Below are positions 54,178 to 63,804 of a stretch of DNA of 64,000 bases, piece after piece. The DNA is from Winogradskyella haliclonae. Its GTDB lineage: Bacteria > Bacteroidota > Bacteroidia > Flavobacteriales > Flavobacteriaceae. The stretch is from contig NZ_BMDQ01000001.1 in assembly GCF_014635865.1 (NCBI RefSeq), forward strand, positions 186,001 through 250,000, read 5' to 3'. A program made the position numbers and the translations under genes. Each line of letters begins with the position of its first letter. Within the stretch, counting starts at the first letter, position 1. Under the pieces are notes generated by a model. That model saw only the letters and a program-made list of their open reading frames with translations, had not been told where the DNA came from and ran no database searches.

Positions 54178-55542
54178 ATGCGAAAGATTTTAATCATCGG
54201 AGCAGGAAAGTCTTCATCATACCTCATCAAATACTTATTAGACAAGTCTAATGCTGAAAATCTTCATGTTACAATTGGAGATCTTAATGTTGAAAACGCA
54301 AAAAAACTTATCGGTAATCACGAAAATGTATCTGTTATTCACCTAGATGTTTTTAATACTGAATCGCGAACTGAAGCCATAAAAGATGCTAATATTGTCG
54401 TATCGATGCTACCTGCGCGTTTTCATATTGAAGCTGCAAAAGATTGTATTGCCTATAAAAAACATATGGTAACAGCATCTTATGTCAGCAAAGAGATGCA
54501 AGACTTAAATGAAGACGCTAAAGCTAATAATTTGGTCTTTATGAATGAAATTGGTGTTGACCCAGGCATAGATCACATGAGTGCAATGCAGGTTATTGAC
54601 CGCATTAGGGATAATGGTGGTAAGATGATTTTGTTTGAGTCATTTACAGGCGGACTCGTTGCTCCAGAAAGTGATAATAATCTTTGGAATTATAAATTTA
54701 CTTGGAATCCCAGAAACGTTGTTACTGCTGGACAAGGTGGCGCTGCTAAATTTTTACAAGAAAACCAGTTTAAATACATTCCATATAATCGCTTGTTTAG
54801 ACGTACAGAATTTTTAGAGATTGATGATTATGGACGATTTGAAGCTTATGCAAACAGAGATTCTTTAAAGTATCAGCACGTATATGGATTAGATTATGTA
54901 AAAACACTATATCGTGGTACAATGCGCCGCGTTGGTTTTAGTCGTGCATGGAATGTTTTTGTACAATTAGGAATGACGGATGACAGCTACACTATTGACG
55001 ACAGTGAGAATATGAGTTATCGCGATTTTATAAATGCCTTTTTGCCCTATAGTCCTACAGATTCTGTTGAGCTCAAATTTAGACATGCTCTTAAAATTGA
55101 TCAAGATGATATTGTTTGGGATAAGTTTTTAGAGTTGGATATGTTCAGCAGTAAAAAAATGGTAACTCTGAAGAAAGCTACACCAGCTCAAATACTTCAG
55201 AAAATATTGATGGATAGTTGGACTTTAGATGAGAACGATAAAGATATGATAGTCATGTATCATAAATTTGGTTATGAACTCAATGGTGAACAACATCAAA
55301 TTGATGCAACTATGGTAGCCATAGGCGAAGACCAAACTTATACGGCTATGGCAAAAACTGTCGGACTACCTGTTGCTATAGCAACATTAGCCATACTTAA
55401 TGGAAAGATTAAAACGCCTGGTGTGCAAATACCTATAACTAAAGAGGTTTACAACCCTATTCTTGAGGAGCTTAAAGACTATGGCATTGCATTTTCTGAA
55501 AAAGAGGTAGAATATTTGGGCTATAATCCATTAAATATCTGA
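54178..55542 (+). CDS. Saccharopine dehydrogenase family protein
   Basis: 454 residues. It has the Rossmann motif IIGAGKSSSYLIKYL and the typical long FMNEIGVDPGIDHMSAMQ segment, then FESFTGGLVAPESDNNLWNYKFTWNPRNV, which is characteristic of saccharopine dehydrogenase (glutamate-forming). Such an enzyme releases or forms 2-aminoadipate semialdehyde and glutamate in lysine breakdown. It is followed by an Lrp-type regulator 63 bases downstream. Lysine-ketoglutarate reductase is not in the window; the alanine-dehydrogenase-like gene at 57721 is on the other strand. Confidence 0.85.
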   Translation: MRKILIIGAGKSSSYLIKYLLDKSNAENLHVTIGDLNVENAKKLIGNHENVSVIHLDVFNTESRTEAIKDANIVVSMLPARFHIEAAKDCIAYKKHMVTASYVSKEMQDLNEDAKANNLVFMNEIGVDPGIDHMSAMQVIDRIRDNGGKMILFESFTGGLVAPESDNNLWNYKFTWNPRNVVTAGQGGAAKFLQENQFKYIPYNRLFRRTEFLEIDDYGRFEAYANRDSLKYQHVYGLDYVKTLYRGTMRRVGFSRAWNVFVQLGMTDDSYTIDDSENMSYRDFINAFLPYSPTDSVELKFRHALKIDQDDIVWDKFLELDMFSSKKMVTLKKATPAQILQKILMDSWTLDENDKDMIVMYHKFGYELNGEQHQIDATMVAIGEDQTYTAMAKTVGLPVAIATLAILNGKIKTPGVQIPITKEVYNPILEELKDYGIAFSEKEVEYLGYNPLNI

Positions 55543-55605
55543 ACTGAGGTTACATATTCTGATACTTTTAGTACTTTTAGCTTCCAATCTTAAATCAAAT
55601 ACAAG

Positions 55606-56076
55606 ATGAAGATTAACGATAAAGGTATTTTTATCGATGGTATTGACAAAAAGATACTTCGTGCCTTAATGGAAGATGCCAGAACTCCTATTCTAGAAAT
55701 TGCCAGAAATGTTGGTATTTCTGGTGCTGCAATTCATCAACGTCTTAGGAAATTAGAAAAATCTGGTCTCTTGGCAGGTTCTAAGTTTATTGTTAATCCT
55801 AAAGTGCTAGGTTATACCACCATGGCATTTGTTGGTGTTTACCTAGACAAAGCTGTGAGTAACCCAGAAGCTGTAAAGCAATTAAAACGTATTCCAGAGG
55901 TTATAGAATGCCACTATACTACTGGTCATTGGAGTATATTTATTAAAATATTATCTAAAGATAATGAACATTTAATGCATGTTTTAAACACACAAATACA
56001 AAGTATCACTGGAGTTTCGAGAACTGAAACTTTTATTTCTCTTCAACAGCAAATAGATCGTCAGATTAAAATATAA
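55606..56076 (+). CDS. Lrp/AsnC-family transcriptional regulator
   Basis: 156 residues, standard length. The helix-turn-helix is DKKILRALMEDARTPILEIARNVGISGAAIHQRLRKLEKSGLL near 14-56; the C-terminal RAM domain has the CHYTTGHWSIFIKI segment and ends with TFISLQQQI. It likely responds to an amino acid and may control the upstream saccharopine dehydrogenase gene; the two are co-directional. Confidence 0.92.
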   Translation: MKINDKGIFIDGIDKKILRALMEDARTPILEIARNVGISGAAIHQRLRKLEKSGLLAGSKFIVNPKVLGYTTMAFVGVYLDKAVSNPEAVKQLKRIPEVIECHYTTGHWSIFIKILSKDNEHLMHVLNTQIQSITGVSRTETFISLQQQIDRQIKI

Positions 56077-56084
56077 TGCACAAA

Positions 56085-56112
56085 AAAAGCTCTGAAAATT
56101 TCAGAGCTTTTA
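56085..56112. terminator. Bidirectional terminator between Lrp and Bax-inhibitor genes
   Basis: AAAAGCTCTGAAA and TTTCAGAGCTTTT form a stem of 12-13 bp around a very short loop (56085-56112), with T-runs in both directions. Confidence 0.88.
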
Positions 56113-56132
56113 TTTATATCTGTTAATGATAT

Positions 56133-56837
56133 TTAGTCCCGAGACATAAAAATCTGTAATATATACCAGAATAATAGCATCACTGCAGCAAAAATACCTA
56201 AAGCAGCACCAACATATTGATCTTTTGTATATTCATATTTCACTTTAGACGTTTGATACAGTATAGCAGCACCAGCAAAAACCACCATTGCCATTGAGAA
56301 CCATAATCCTAAGTTAAAACCAAAAAGACTTCCTGCAACAATTAATCCTATAGCAATAAAACTAGCAATTACTAATCCTGTTTTTAAAAACGAGAAGTTT
56401 TTGTTAGTCATAAATACTACTGCTGTTAGACCTCCAAAAAGGCAAAGTGTTACAATGATGGCCTGAGTTAACATTTCTCCACCTGAATATGCATACGCCA
56501 TATATATCATAGGCAAAAAGATTATAGCTTCCAATAATACATATAAACCTAAACCCATGTATTGTGTTTGTTTGGACTCGTGATGTGCTAGTTTATCTGC
56601 CATAGAACTTCCTACCCAGAAAAGGCCTAAAACTATTAACCAAGAAAAGCTATTAGCAAACATTAGATTAATCAAAGAAACTACTGTCTCTTCAAAAAAG
56701 CCAATAAATATATACTCGAGAAACGTAAATGCTAAAACAGCCCAAGCAACATGCATGTATGTTTTACGATAAAATGTTGCTTTTTCAGTGTCTTCTAAAT
56801 GACCTACTAAAATTGGTCCTTGAATTTGATTATCCAT
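56133..56837 (-). CDS. Bax inhibitor-1/YbhL-type membrane protein
   Basis: 234 residues with seven hydrophobic helices. The signature segments are FYRKTYMHVAWAVLAFT, LIVLGLFWVGSSMADKLAHH and YEYTKDQYVGAALGIFAAVMLLFWYIL, typical of the BI-1/YbhL (UPF0005) family. It is a second member of the superfamily besides 12772-13512 and only remotely similar. Possible calcium or proton leak channel by family knowledge. Confidence 0.87.
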   Translation of the reverse strand: MDNQIQGPILVGHLEDTEKATFYRKTYMHVAWAVLAFTFLEYIFIGFFEETVVSLINLMFANSFSWLIVLGLFWVGSSMADKLAHHESKQTQYMGLGLYVLLEAIIFLPMIYMAYAYSGGEMLTQAIIVTLCLFGGLTAVVFMTNKNFSFLKTGLVIASFIAIGLIVAGSLFGFNLGLWFSMAMVVFAGAAILYQTSKVKYEYTKDQYVGAALGIFAAVMLLFWYILQIFMSRD

Positions 56838-56891
56838 AATAATTGATTAATTTTTTCTAAATGTAGGTTTTTTCTCAAGCAGAAACAAAAA

Positions 56892-56913
56892 AAGCTCTGA
56901 TTTCTCAGAGCTT
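56892..56913 (-). terminator. Terminator after the zinc peptidase gene
   Basis: AAGCTCTGA-TTTC-TCAGAGCTT is a perfect 9-bp stem-loop (56892-56913). On the minus strand a T-run follows (complement of 56887-56893), ending the 56934-57629 transcript before the Bax-inhibitor gene. Confidence 0.85.
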
Positions 56914-56933
56914 CTCTATTATTATTATTCAAA

Positions 56934-57629
56934 TTAATCTCTTCCACCAAAAACTTGTAGTGCCCAATACAATAAAGAAGCTAAAGCGCCTATTGCAGCT
57001 ACTAAATAGGTTCTTGCTGCCCATTTAAGTGCATCCTCAGCACCTTCATATTCTTGCTGAGAAACCATATTTTTAGTCTTTAACCATGCCAATGCACGAT
57101 TACTGGCGTCATATTCTACTGGTAGTGTTATAAAACTAAACAATGTTGCTGCTCCCATAAACACTAAGCCTGCGACAGCAACCCAATATCCCATACCAAC
57201 ACCTGCGGCAGCTCCCATAATTAAACCGCCAATAACAAGCCATTGAGACATTCCGGATGTTACACTAACTACTGGAACTAAAGCAGAACGCATTTCTAAA
57301 GCACTGTAAGCTTGTGCATGTTGCACAGCATGCCCAACCTCGTGTGCTGCAACAGCAGCTGCAGCAGCATTTCGTTGATTATATACTGCCTCACTTAAAT
57401 TTACTGTTTTATTTTTTGGATTGTAATGATCCGTTAATTGACCTCTTACCGAAATCACTTCAACATCATATATACCATTGTCAGCCAACATCTTTTCTGC
57501 AATTTCACGACCTGACATTCCGTTTTGCAATTGACGCTTAGAATAGAATGCAAACTTTTGTTTTAGTTTGTTACTAACTAACCAACTTACAAGTGCTATA
57601 GCACCTATTAAAATATAATATCCAAACAT
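56934..57629 (-). CDS. Zinc metallopeptidase (YugP-type, DUF2268/peptidase_M48-like)
   Basis: 231 residues. It has the zinc motif HEVGH (AVAAHEVGHAVQHA), preceded by the family-typical GMSGREIAEKMLADNGI and DHYNPKNKTVNLSEAVYN. Four helices follow. Members are membrane-bound and of unknown substrate. It is between the alanine dehydrogenase and Bax-inhibitor genes on the same strand, each with a separate terminator or gap. Confidence 0.88.
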   Translation of the reverse strand: MFGYYILIGAIALVSWLVSNKLKQKFAFYSKRQLQNGMSGREIAEKMLADNGIYDVEVISVRGQLTDHYNPKNKTVNLSEAVYNQRNAAAAAVAAHEVGHAVQHAQAYSALEMRSALVPVVSVTSGMSQWLVIGGLIMGAAAGVGMGYWVAVAGLVFMGAATLFSFITLPVEYDASNRALAWLKTKNMVSQQEYEGAEDALKWAARTYLVAAIGALASLLYWALQVFGGRD

Positions 57630-57720
57630 AATCTTTTCCTTTTTGATTTATAAAGTTATCATATTTAGAGCAAAAAGTACGCCAAATCCATGTTAAGAAA
57701 TTTTGTCAGTATCTATCAAT

Positions 57721-58821
57721 TTATATCGCCTCAAGAGACCAATTAAAAGCCTCTGCAATTTCTTCATAAACAATTTTACCATCAACTATATTAAGTCCTT
57801 TTCTTAAAGATGCATCTTTAGCACAGGCTATTTCCCAACCTTGATTGGCTAATCGTAGTACATAAGGTAAAGTCACATTAGTTAATGCCAATGTAGACGT
57901 ATAAGGCACTGCACCTGGCATATTCGCCACACAATAGTGCACTACATCGTCAATAATATAAGTAGGCGCTTCGTGTGTGGTCGCTTTTGTGGTCTCAAAA
58001 CAGCCACCTTGATCTACTGCCACATCAACAATAACTGTTCCTGGCCGCATATCTTTAAGCATATCTTTGGTTATTAGTTTTGGTGCCTTAGCACCTTTTA
58101 TAAGTACACCTCCTATTATTAAATCATGGTCTTTAATACGTTTTTTGATGTTATAAGCGCTCGAAAATTCGGTGACAACGTGATTAGGCATCACATCGTT
58201 TACATAACGTATTTGCTTCATGTTAATATCCATTATGGTTACATGTGCACCTAATCCTGCAGCCATCTTTGCGGCTTGAATACCTACAGTACCTGCTCCT
58301 AATACTAACACTTTACCTGGTGGTACACCAGGAACTCCGCCTAGTAAAACACCACGGCCTTTAATTGGCTTTTCTAAATATTTAGCACCTTGTTGGATTG
58401 CCATACGTCCTGCTACTTCAGACATTGGGGTCAATAATGGCAACGACCCATCTTTATCTTCGACCGTTTCGTAAGCAATGCAAACAGCCTTACTTTTCAG
58501 CATGGCTTTGGTTAAAGCTTCACTAGAAGCAAAATGAAAATAGGTAAACACCACATGATGCGATTTTATGAGTGGATATTCTTCTGCAATAGGCTCTTTA
58601 ACCTTAACAATCATCTCGCTTGACACATAGACTTCTTGAATTGTATCAAGTATTATTGCACCTACATCTTTGTAATCTTGGTCAAAAAATCCACTACCAA
58701 AACCAGCGTCTTTTTGTATATATACTGTGTGATTTTTACGTGTTAATTCAAAAACGCCAGCTGGTGTCATGCCAACGCGATTTTCGTTGTTTTTGATTTC
58801 TTTTGGGATTCCAATTTTCAT
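57721..58821 (-). CDS. ald: Alanine dehydrogenase
   Basis: 366 residues. MKIGIPKEIKNNENRVGMTP and the NAD-binding GKVLVLGAGTVGIQAAKMAAGLGA motif are standard. K75-type residues in VKVKEP and H-containing VFTYFHFAS fit the substrate site. It interconverts alanine and pyruvate plus ammonia. Related members are lysine-2-oxoglutarate reductases in other lineages, but the Ald signature is good. Single-gene unit. Confidence 0.92.
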   Translation of the reverse strand: MKIGIPKEIKNNENRVGMTPAGVFELTRKNHTVYIQKDAGFGSGFFDQDYKDVGAIILDTIQEVYVSSEMIVKVKEPIAEEYPLIKSHHVVFTYFHFASSEALTKAMLKSKAVCIAYETVEDKDGSLPLLTPMSEVAGRMAIQQGAKYLEKPIKGRGVLLGGVPGVPPGKVLVLGAGTVGIQAAKMAAGLGAHVTIMDINMKQIRYVNDVMPNHVVTEFSSAYNIKKRIKDHDLIIGGVLIKGAKAPKLITKDMLKDMRPGTVIVDVAVDQGGCFETTKATTHEAPTYIIDDVVHYCVANMPGAVPYTSTLALTNVTLPYVLRLANQGWEIACAKDASLRKGLNIVDGKIVYEEIAEAFNWSLEAI

Positions 58822-58969
58822 ACTCTAGAAGTCGTTGAGATTAATAATTGGATTTGAATTTAAGTCTAAATTCTTAAACGAATATGCTTAAAATGAGATA
58901 TTTAAAATTATTACGAATCTGATAATTTGAAGCCCAAATAATACGAAATCATCAAAAAAATCCAGAAAA

Positions 58970-59323
58970 TTAATCTACAGCTTTACTGAGTTTTACCACC
59001 TTGTTATTTGAAAAAGTGACTACTAAATATTGAGGTTCAGAATCGAAAAAACTTGGAGGCTCACCCAATCGATAAACAAAATAATTATCGCCTAGATTAG
59101 CATCTGCATCTGGTTTCCCCAAAAGAACAATCACTTCTTGTTTGGTTTTACCCAAGAGGTATTTATTCTCAAGAATATCATCCAACATTTTGTAACGTCC
59201 ACCTACATCAGTAAGCCAAACTTCTTGATTAAAACGCTCTTCGAAAAACCAGATTAATGATGTACTCACTACAAAAGCTAAAAAAAAAAATAACCCAATC
59301 TTATCTTTTCTTTTTAGCTTCAT
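58970..59323 (-). CDS. Hypothetical membrane-anchored protein, SmpA/BamE-like segment
   Basis: 117 residues. One N-terminal helix (about 9-27, IGLFFFLAFVVSTSLIWFF) is followed by LLGKTKQEVIVLLGKPDADANLGDNYFVYRLG, which resembles the SmpA/OmlA type fold with its G-x-P turn. The similarity is to a fold pattern and not to BamE itself. It lies 27 bases after a small lipoprotein gene on the same strand. Confidence 0.68.
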   Translation of the reverse strand: MKLKRKDKIGLFFFLAFVVSTSLIWFFEERFNQEVWLTDVGGRYKMLDDILENKYLLGKTKQEVIVLLGKPDADANLGDNYFVYRLGEPPSFFDSEPQYLVVTFSNNKVVKLSKAVD

Positions 59324-59350
59324 GTAATAGTACTTTATAATTAGTAACGC

Positions 59351-59827
59351 TTAGTCAAACTCATCATAAGGATCATAAGGTATTCCTGTAATAACCACTT
59401 CATCATTAACGCCATCACCATCGAAATCAAATATGCGTTTGTATTCAATTAAATTAGCATTGACTTCAAGAACTTCTAATTGAGTGACAAGTTGCTCACC
59501 AAAATAAAGATCAATAACATTATTTCTCAAATCCCATTTTAAATTTGTAGATGTTAGTGCACATTCTGCACAGTTAGAGCAATTAGAAACATAATCTTCT
59601 TCGAAATCAAACTCTTTGCCTTCTTCATTATAAAACTGAAATAGGTCTTTTACACATCCATCAGTATGTTGATAGAGAAAAAAATCTCCATTAATAGTAA
59701 CCGTATCGTAAGCCCAAGACCCAATAATTGTTTCTAGAATATATGGATCTGGCGTATCATTAGAATCATCACTTGAACATCCAACCAACGTTAACAAAAA
59801 AATAATTAAGAAAATATTTTTTTTCAT
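59351..59827 (-). CDS. Lipocalin-like lipoprotein
   Basis: 158 residues with a lipobox (TLVGC, near residue 17) and an Asp/Ser-rich linker. The mature part reads IIGSWAYDTVTINGD and later LKWDLRNNVIDLYFGEQLVTQLEVLEV, as in the lipocalin-like families of Bacteroidetes. A cysteine cluster (C-SNCAEC near 80-90) is unusual. It begins 5 bases after the leuS stop. Confidence 0.78.
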   Translation of the reverse strand: MKKNIFLIIFLLTLVGCSSDDSNDTPDPYILETIIGSWAYDTVTINGDFFLYQHTDGCVKDLFQFYNEEGKEFDFEEDYVSNCSNCAECALTSTNLKWDLRNNVIDLYFGEQLVTQLEVLEVNANLIEYKRIFDFDGDGVNDEVVITGIPYDPYDEFD

Positions 59828-59832
59828 AACTG

Positions 59833-62652
59833 CTATCCTACAATATTTACAATTTTACCGGGAACTACAATAACCTTTTTAGGTGTGCGTCCCTGTAATT
59901 GCTCTTGTGTCTTCTCATAAGCTAAAACTACTTTTTCAATTTCCTCTTTGCTCATATCTAAAGGCAACTCAAGCGTAAAGCGCATTTTACCATTAAACGA
60001 GATGGGGTAGTTTTTGTTGCTTTCTACCAAATGACTTTCCTCAAATTTAGGGAAAGCTGCCGTAGAAATTGACTCCCCATTTCCTAATTGACTCCACAAT
60101 TCTTCTGCGATATGCGGCGCGTATGGCGAAATTAAAATCAATAGCGGTTCAAGAATAGACTTACTTGTGCACTTTTGTGCTGTTAACTCATTGACTGCAA
60201 TCATAAAGGTAGATACCGACGTATTAAAAGAGAAATTCTCTATATCTTCTTCTACTTTCTTTATCGTTTTATGAAGCGTTTTTAAATTATCTTTAGTTGG
60301 TTCCGCATCATTGACATTTAAGCCATCTTGACCAACATATAATTTCCACAGTTTCTTCAAGAAATTATGAACCCCTGTTATACCTGCGGTATTCCAAGGT
60401 TTGTATTGCTCTAATGGTCCTAAAAACATTTCGTATAATCTTAAGCTGTCCGCACCATAATCTTCACAAATACTGTCTGGATTAACTACATTAAACCAAC
60501 GTTTTGACATTTTTTCTACTTCTCTACCTACAATATATTTTCCGTCTTCTAGCTCAAATTTTGCGCCTTTAAATTGTGGTTGCCATTTTGATAATTCCTC
60601 TATATCAATTTCATCTGAAGAATTAACTAAAGCAACATCAATTCTAATTTCTTCAACATCATAATTATTCTTAAGGTTTTTCGAAACATACGTATTTGTT
60701 CCTGAAACTCTATAAACTATTGCACTTGTCCCTAATATCATGCCTTGGTTAATGAGCTTCTTAAACGGTTCATCAACACCTACAAAACCTCTATCTTTTA
60801 AAAGCTTTACCCAAAAACGTGAGTATAATAAATGCCCTGTCGCATGCTCACTACCACCAATGTATAAATCTACATTCTCCCAGTACTTCAACGCCTCTTC
60901 TGTAGCAAAAACACCATTTCTATTAGCTGCTTCTTCCATATAACGGAAAAAGTACCACGAGCTTCCTGCCCAACCTGGCATGGTATTCAATTCTAGAGGA
61001 AAAATAGTTTCATTGTCTATTAACTCATTACTCACTACTATATTCTCAATACTATTCCACGCCCAAACATCGGCACGACCTAAAGGTGGCTCGCCTTCTT
61101 CAGTTGGTAAATATTTTTCTACTTCTGGCAATACAATTGGCAAATGTGCTTTGTCTATCATTTGCGGCATGCCATTGACATAATATACTGGGAAAGGCTC
61201 ACCCCAATAACGCTGACGAGAAAACACGGCATCACGCAAACGGTAATTAGTTTTGCCTTCGCCTTGACCTATTTGTTCCAATTCGTAAATGGCACGTTTG
61301 GTTGCTTTTTTATAGTTCATGCCATCTAGGAAATCACTATTGGCAATCTTAACATTATCTTTAGAACCATACGCTTCTTCAGAAATATCAACACCATCAA
61401 AAATATTTGGAATCGTAATATCAAAATGCTTTGCAAAATCATAATCACGTTGGTCGCCACAAGGTACTGCCATAACGGCTCCTGTTCCATAACTTGCTAA
61501 AACATAGTCTCCAATCCAGATTGGAATTGGTGCTTTTGTAAATGGATGCTCGGCATAAGCACCTGTAAATACGCCGGAAATGGTTTTTACATCTGCCATA
61601 CGTTCGCGCTCGCTTCGTTTTGCAGTAGCTTCAACATAAGCAGCAACAGCTTCTTTTTGTTCTGGTGTGGTTATTTGAGATACGTACTCGTGCTCTGGTG
61701 CTAAAGTCATAAAACTCACACCATAAATAGTATCTGGACGTGTTGTAAAAACATCTATCTTCTTATCATGACCATTCACATTAAAAATCACAGAAGCACC
61801 AACGGATTTTCCAATCCAATTACGTTGGCTTTCTTTAAGGGAATCTGTCCAATCTATAGTCTCCAAACCTTGCAATAAACGTTCTGCATAAGCAGAAATA
61901 CGCATACTCCATTGGGTCATTTTTTTACGAACCACTGGATGTCCACCACGCTCTGAAACACCGTTGACGATTTCGTCATTAGCTAAAACAGTTCCTAATG
62001 CTGGGCACCAGTTGACTTCAGTTTCAGCTAAATAGGTTAATCTGTATTTTAGTAATATTTCCTGTTGCTCTTCAGAAGAAAAGTTATTCCAATCATCAGC
62101 AGAAAATGTTTCAATACCATCATCACATGCAGCATTTACTGTTGCGTTTCCTTCTGTTTCAAAAAGGGATATCAAGGTTTTTATATCTTCCGCTTTATTG
62201 CTTTCATTATTAAACCACGATTCAAATAGTTGGATAAAAATCCACTGTGTCCATTTATAATAGTCTGGATTAGAGGTACGTACTTCGCGACTCCAATCGA
62301 AAGAAAAGCCGATTTGGTCTAACTGACGACGATAGGTTTTTATATTTTCTTCGGTAGTTATTCTAGGATGCTGACCTGTTTGTATGGCATATTGCTCAGC
62401 AGGTAAGCCAAAACTATCGTAACCTTGTGGATGCAATACATTAAAGCCTTTATGACGTTTGTAACGGGCATAAATATCACTGGCAATATATCCTAACGGA
62501 TGCCCAACATGTAAACCCGCACCACTTGGATAAGGGAACATATCTAGCACATAATATTTTGGTTTATCCGAGCTATTAGAAGCCTTAAACGTTTCATTTT
62601 TGGCCCAGTGCTCTTGCCACTTCTTTTCAATTTGATTAAAATCGTATCGCAT
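59833..62652 (-). CDS. leuS: Leucyl-tRNA synthetase
   Basis: 939 residues, started at 62652 (MRYDFNQIEKKWQ, the conserved N-terminus). An in-frame ATG at 62703 would add 17 unrelated residues. The class I signatures are HVGH (48-51) and KMSKR (714-718); the editing domain carries the TTRPDTIYG motif. Two insertions relative to E. coli LeuRS are visible: an acidic segment around 160-205 and a beta-rich segment just before KMSKR. A possible -7 (TAAATTTG, complement of 62679-62686) supports the shorter start. Confidence 0.95.
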   Translation of the reverse strand: MRYDFNQIEKKWQEHWAKNETFKASNSSDKPKYYVLDMFPYPSGAGLHVGHPLGYIASDIYARYKRHKGFNVLHPQGYDSFGLPAEQYAIQTGQHPRITTEENIKTYRRQLDQIGFSFDWSREVRTSNPDYYKWTQWIFIQLFESWFNNESNKAEDIKTLISLFETEGNATVNAACDDGIETFSADDWNNFSSEEQQEILLKYRLTYLAETEVNWCPALGTVLANDEIVNGVSERGGHPVVRKKMTQWSMRISAYAERLLQGLETIDWTDSLKESQRNWIGKSVGASVIFNVNGHDKKIDVFTTRPDTIYGVSFMTLAPEHEYVSQITTPEQKEAVAAYVEATAKRSERERMADVKTISGVFTGAYAEHPFTKAPIPIWIGDYVLASYGTGAVMAVPCGDQRDYDFAKHFDITIPNIFDGVDISEEAYGSKDNVKIANSDFLDGMNYKKATKRAIYELEQIGQGEGKTNYRLRDAVFSRQRYWGEPFPVYYVNGMPQMIDKAHLPIVLPEVEKYLPTEEGEPPLGRADVWAWNSIENIVVSNELIDNETIFPLELNTMPGWAGSSWYFFRYMEEAANRNGVFATEEALKYWENVDLYIGGSEHATGHLLYSRFWVKLLKDRGFVGVDEPFKKLINQGMILGTSAIVYRVSGTNTYVSKNLKNNYDVEEIRIDVALVNSSDEIDIEELSKWQPQFKGAKFELEDGKYIVGREVEKMSKRWFNVVNPDSICEDYGADSLRLYEMFLGPLEQYKPWNTAGITGVHNFLKKLWKLYVGQDGLNVNDAEPTKDNLKTLHKTIKKVEEDIENFSFNTSVSTFMIAVNELTAQKCTSKSILEPLLILISPYAPHIAEELWSQLGNGESISTAAFPKFEESHLVESNKNYPISFNGKMRFTLELPLDMSKEEIEKVVLAYEKTQEQLQGRTPKKVIVVPGKIVNIVG

Positions 62653-62776
62653 TGCAGTATTTTCCTTGAAATAAGCGGCAAATTTAGGGCTATTACAACA
62701 CAATTAAAAACTAAACGTTGTAATACTCAGCATAACGGAATTGTTTTATATTTTTACCCTGATTAATTTTCCTTTT

Positions 62777-63655
62777 ATGGCCTCATCTTTTGACTCTTAC
62801 CAAAAACGTAAATTGATATCATCGTATATCTCTGTTGTGATAAGTATAGCCTTGGTATTATTCCTTTTAGGTTGCTTAGGCTTATTAATCATAAACTCTA
62901 AAAAAGTTGCTGATCATTTTAAAGAACAGGTGGTCATGACTATTTATTTGAATGATTCTGCAAAAGACGTTGAAATCAACCAACTTAAGAAAAGTTTAGC
63001 CTTAGCAGAGTACTCTAAAGAAGCATTATATGTCTCTAAAGAAGAAGCTGCTGAATTTATGAAAGCCGATACAGGTGAAGATTTTATGGATTTTGTAGGT
63101 TACAATCCTTTGAAGAACTCGATTGATGTCTCTCTAAAAGCCGAGTTTGTAACCACTGAAAAACTCACTGAAATTACTGAAAGCCTTTCCGAAAAAGGAT
63201 TTATTGAAGAAATCCGATATGATAATGATTTGGTAGAGTTGATGAATGACAATGTGAAGAAAATCACGTTTTGGGTATTAATTATCAGTGGACTTTTTAC
63301 CTTAATTGCTGTCCTTTTGATTAATAGCTCCATACGATTAGCCGTGTACTCTAAACGTTTTATCATTAAAACCATGCAAATGGTTGGTGCCACAAAACGT
63401 TTTATCCGCAAGCCTTTTGTATGGCAAAGTGTAAAGCTTGGTATTATCGGCGCTGTGATTGCATTAATAGGTATGGCTGTAGTCCTTTACTATTTAGACA
63501 TTACCTTTTTAGAGCTCCGACTACTCGAAAACACGGTACTTATTGTTGCCCTTTTTGTAGGCATCTTTTTATTAGGTATTCTCATTACCTGGATAAGTAC
63601 CTTTATCGCGACGCAACGTTTCTTGAATTTGAAAACGGATCAGTTGTATTATTAA
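62777..63655 (+). CDS. ftsX: FtsX, cell-division ABC permease
   Basis: 292 residues. I start at 62777 (MASSFDSYQKRKLISSYISVV), which matches the usual flavobacterial N-terminus; a frame from 62741 would add a hydrophobic leader of 12 residues. It has four membrane helices and an extracytoplasmic loop (about 50-165), with the LLINSSIRLAVYSKRFIIKTMQMVGATKRFIRKPF motif of FtsX. FtsE is not in the window; in many Bacteroidetes it lies elsewhere. Confidence 0.9.
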   Translation: MASSFDSYQKRKLISSYISVVISIALVLFLLGCLGLLIINSKKVADHFKEQVVMTIYLNDSAKDVEINQLKKSLALAEYSKEALYVSKEEAAEFMKADTGEDFMDFVGYNPLKNSIDVSLKAEFVTTEKLTEITESLSEKGFIEEIRYDNDLVELMNDNVKKITFWVLIISGLFTLIAVLLINSSIRLAVYSKRFIIKTMQMVGATKRFIRKPFVWQSVKLGIIGAVIALIGMAVVLYYLDITFLELRLLENTVLIVALFVGIFLLGILITWISTFIATQRFLNLKTDQLYY

Positions 63656-63804
63656 CATTTGTTACATCAAGTTTAACACCATTTTACCATTCTTATCGCA
63701 ATAACGGAACAATAGTTGAGTTATCTATTACCTATATCTTATTTAAAAGCTAATGACATAATTATACGCCAACCAAAGAGAAGTTTAACTAAAAATCTTT
63801 GATT

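Noticed and set aside
62653-62703. Longer leuS start at 62703
   Set aside because: The 17 extra residues are not leuS-like, and a possible -7 element overlaps the extension; MRYDFNQIEKKW is the conserved beginning.
62741-62776. ftsX start at 62741
   Set aside because: Adds a hydrophobic 12-residue leader; MASSFDSYQKRK at 62777 is the usual FtsX start in this group.
63421-63753. Plus-strand frame of 110 codons overlapping the end of ftsX
   Set aside because: It lies in another frame of the conserved ftsX sequence, is Arg/Tyr/Cys-rich and has no recognisable domain.
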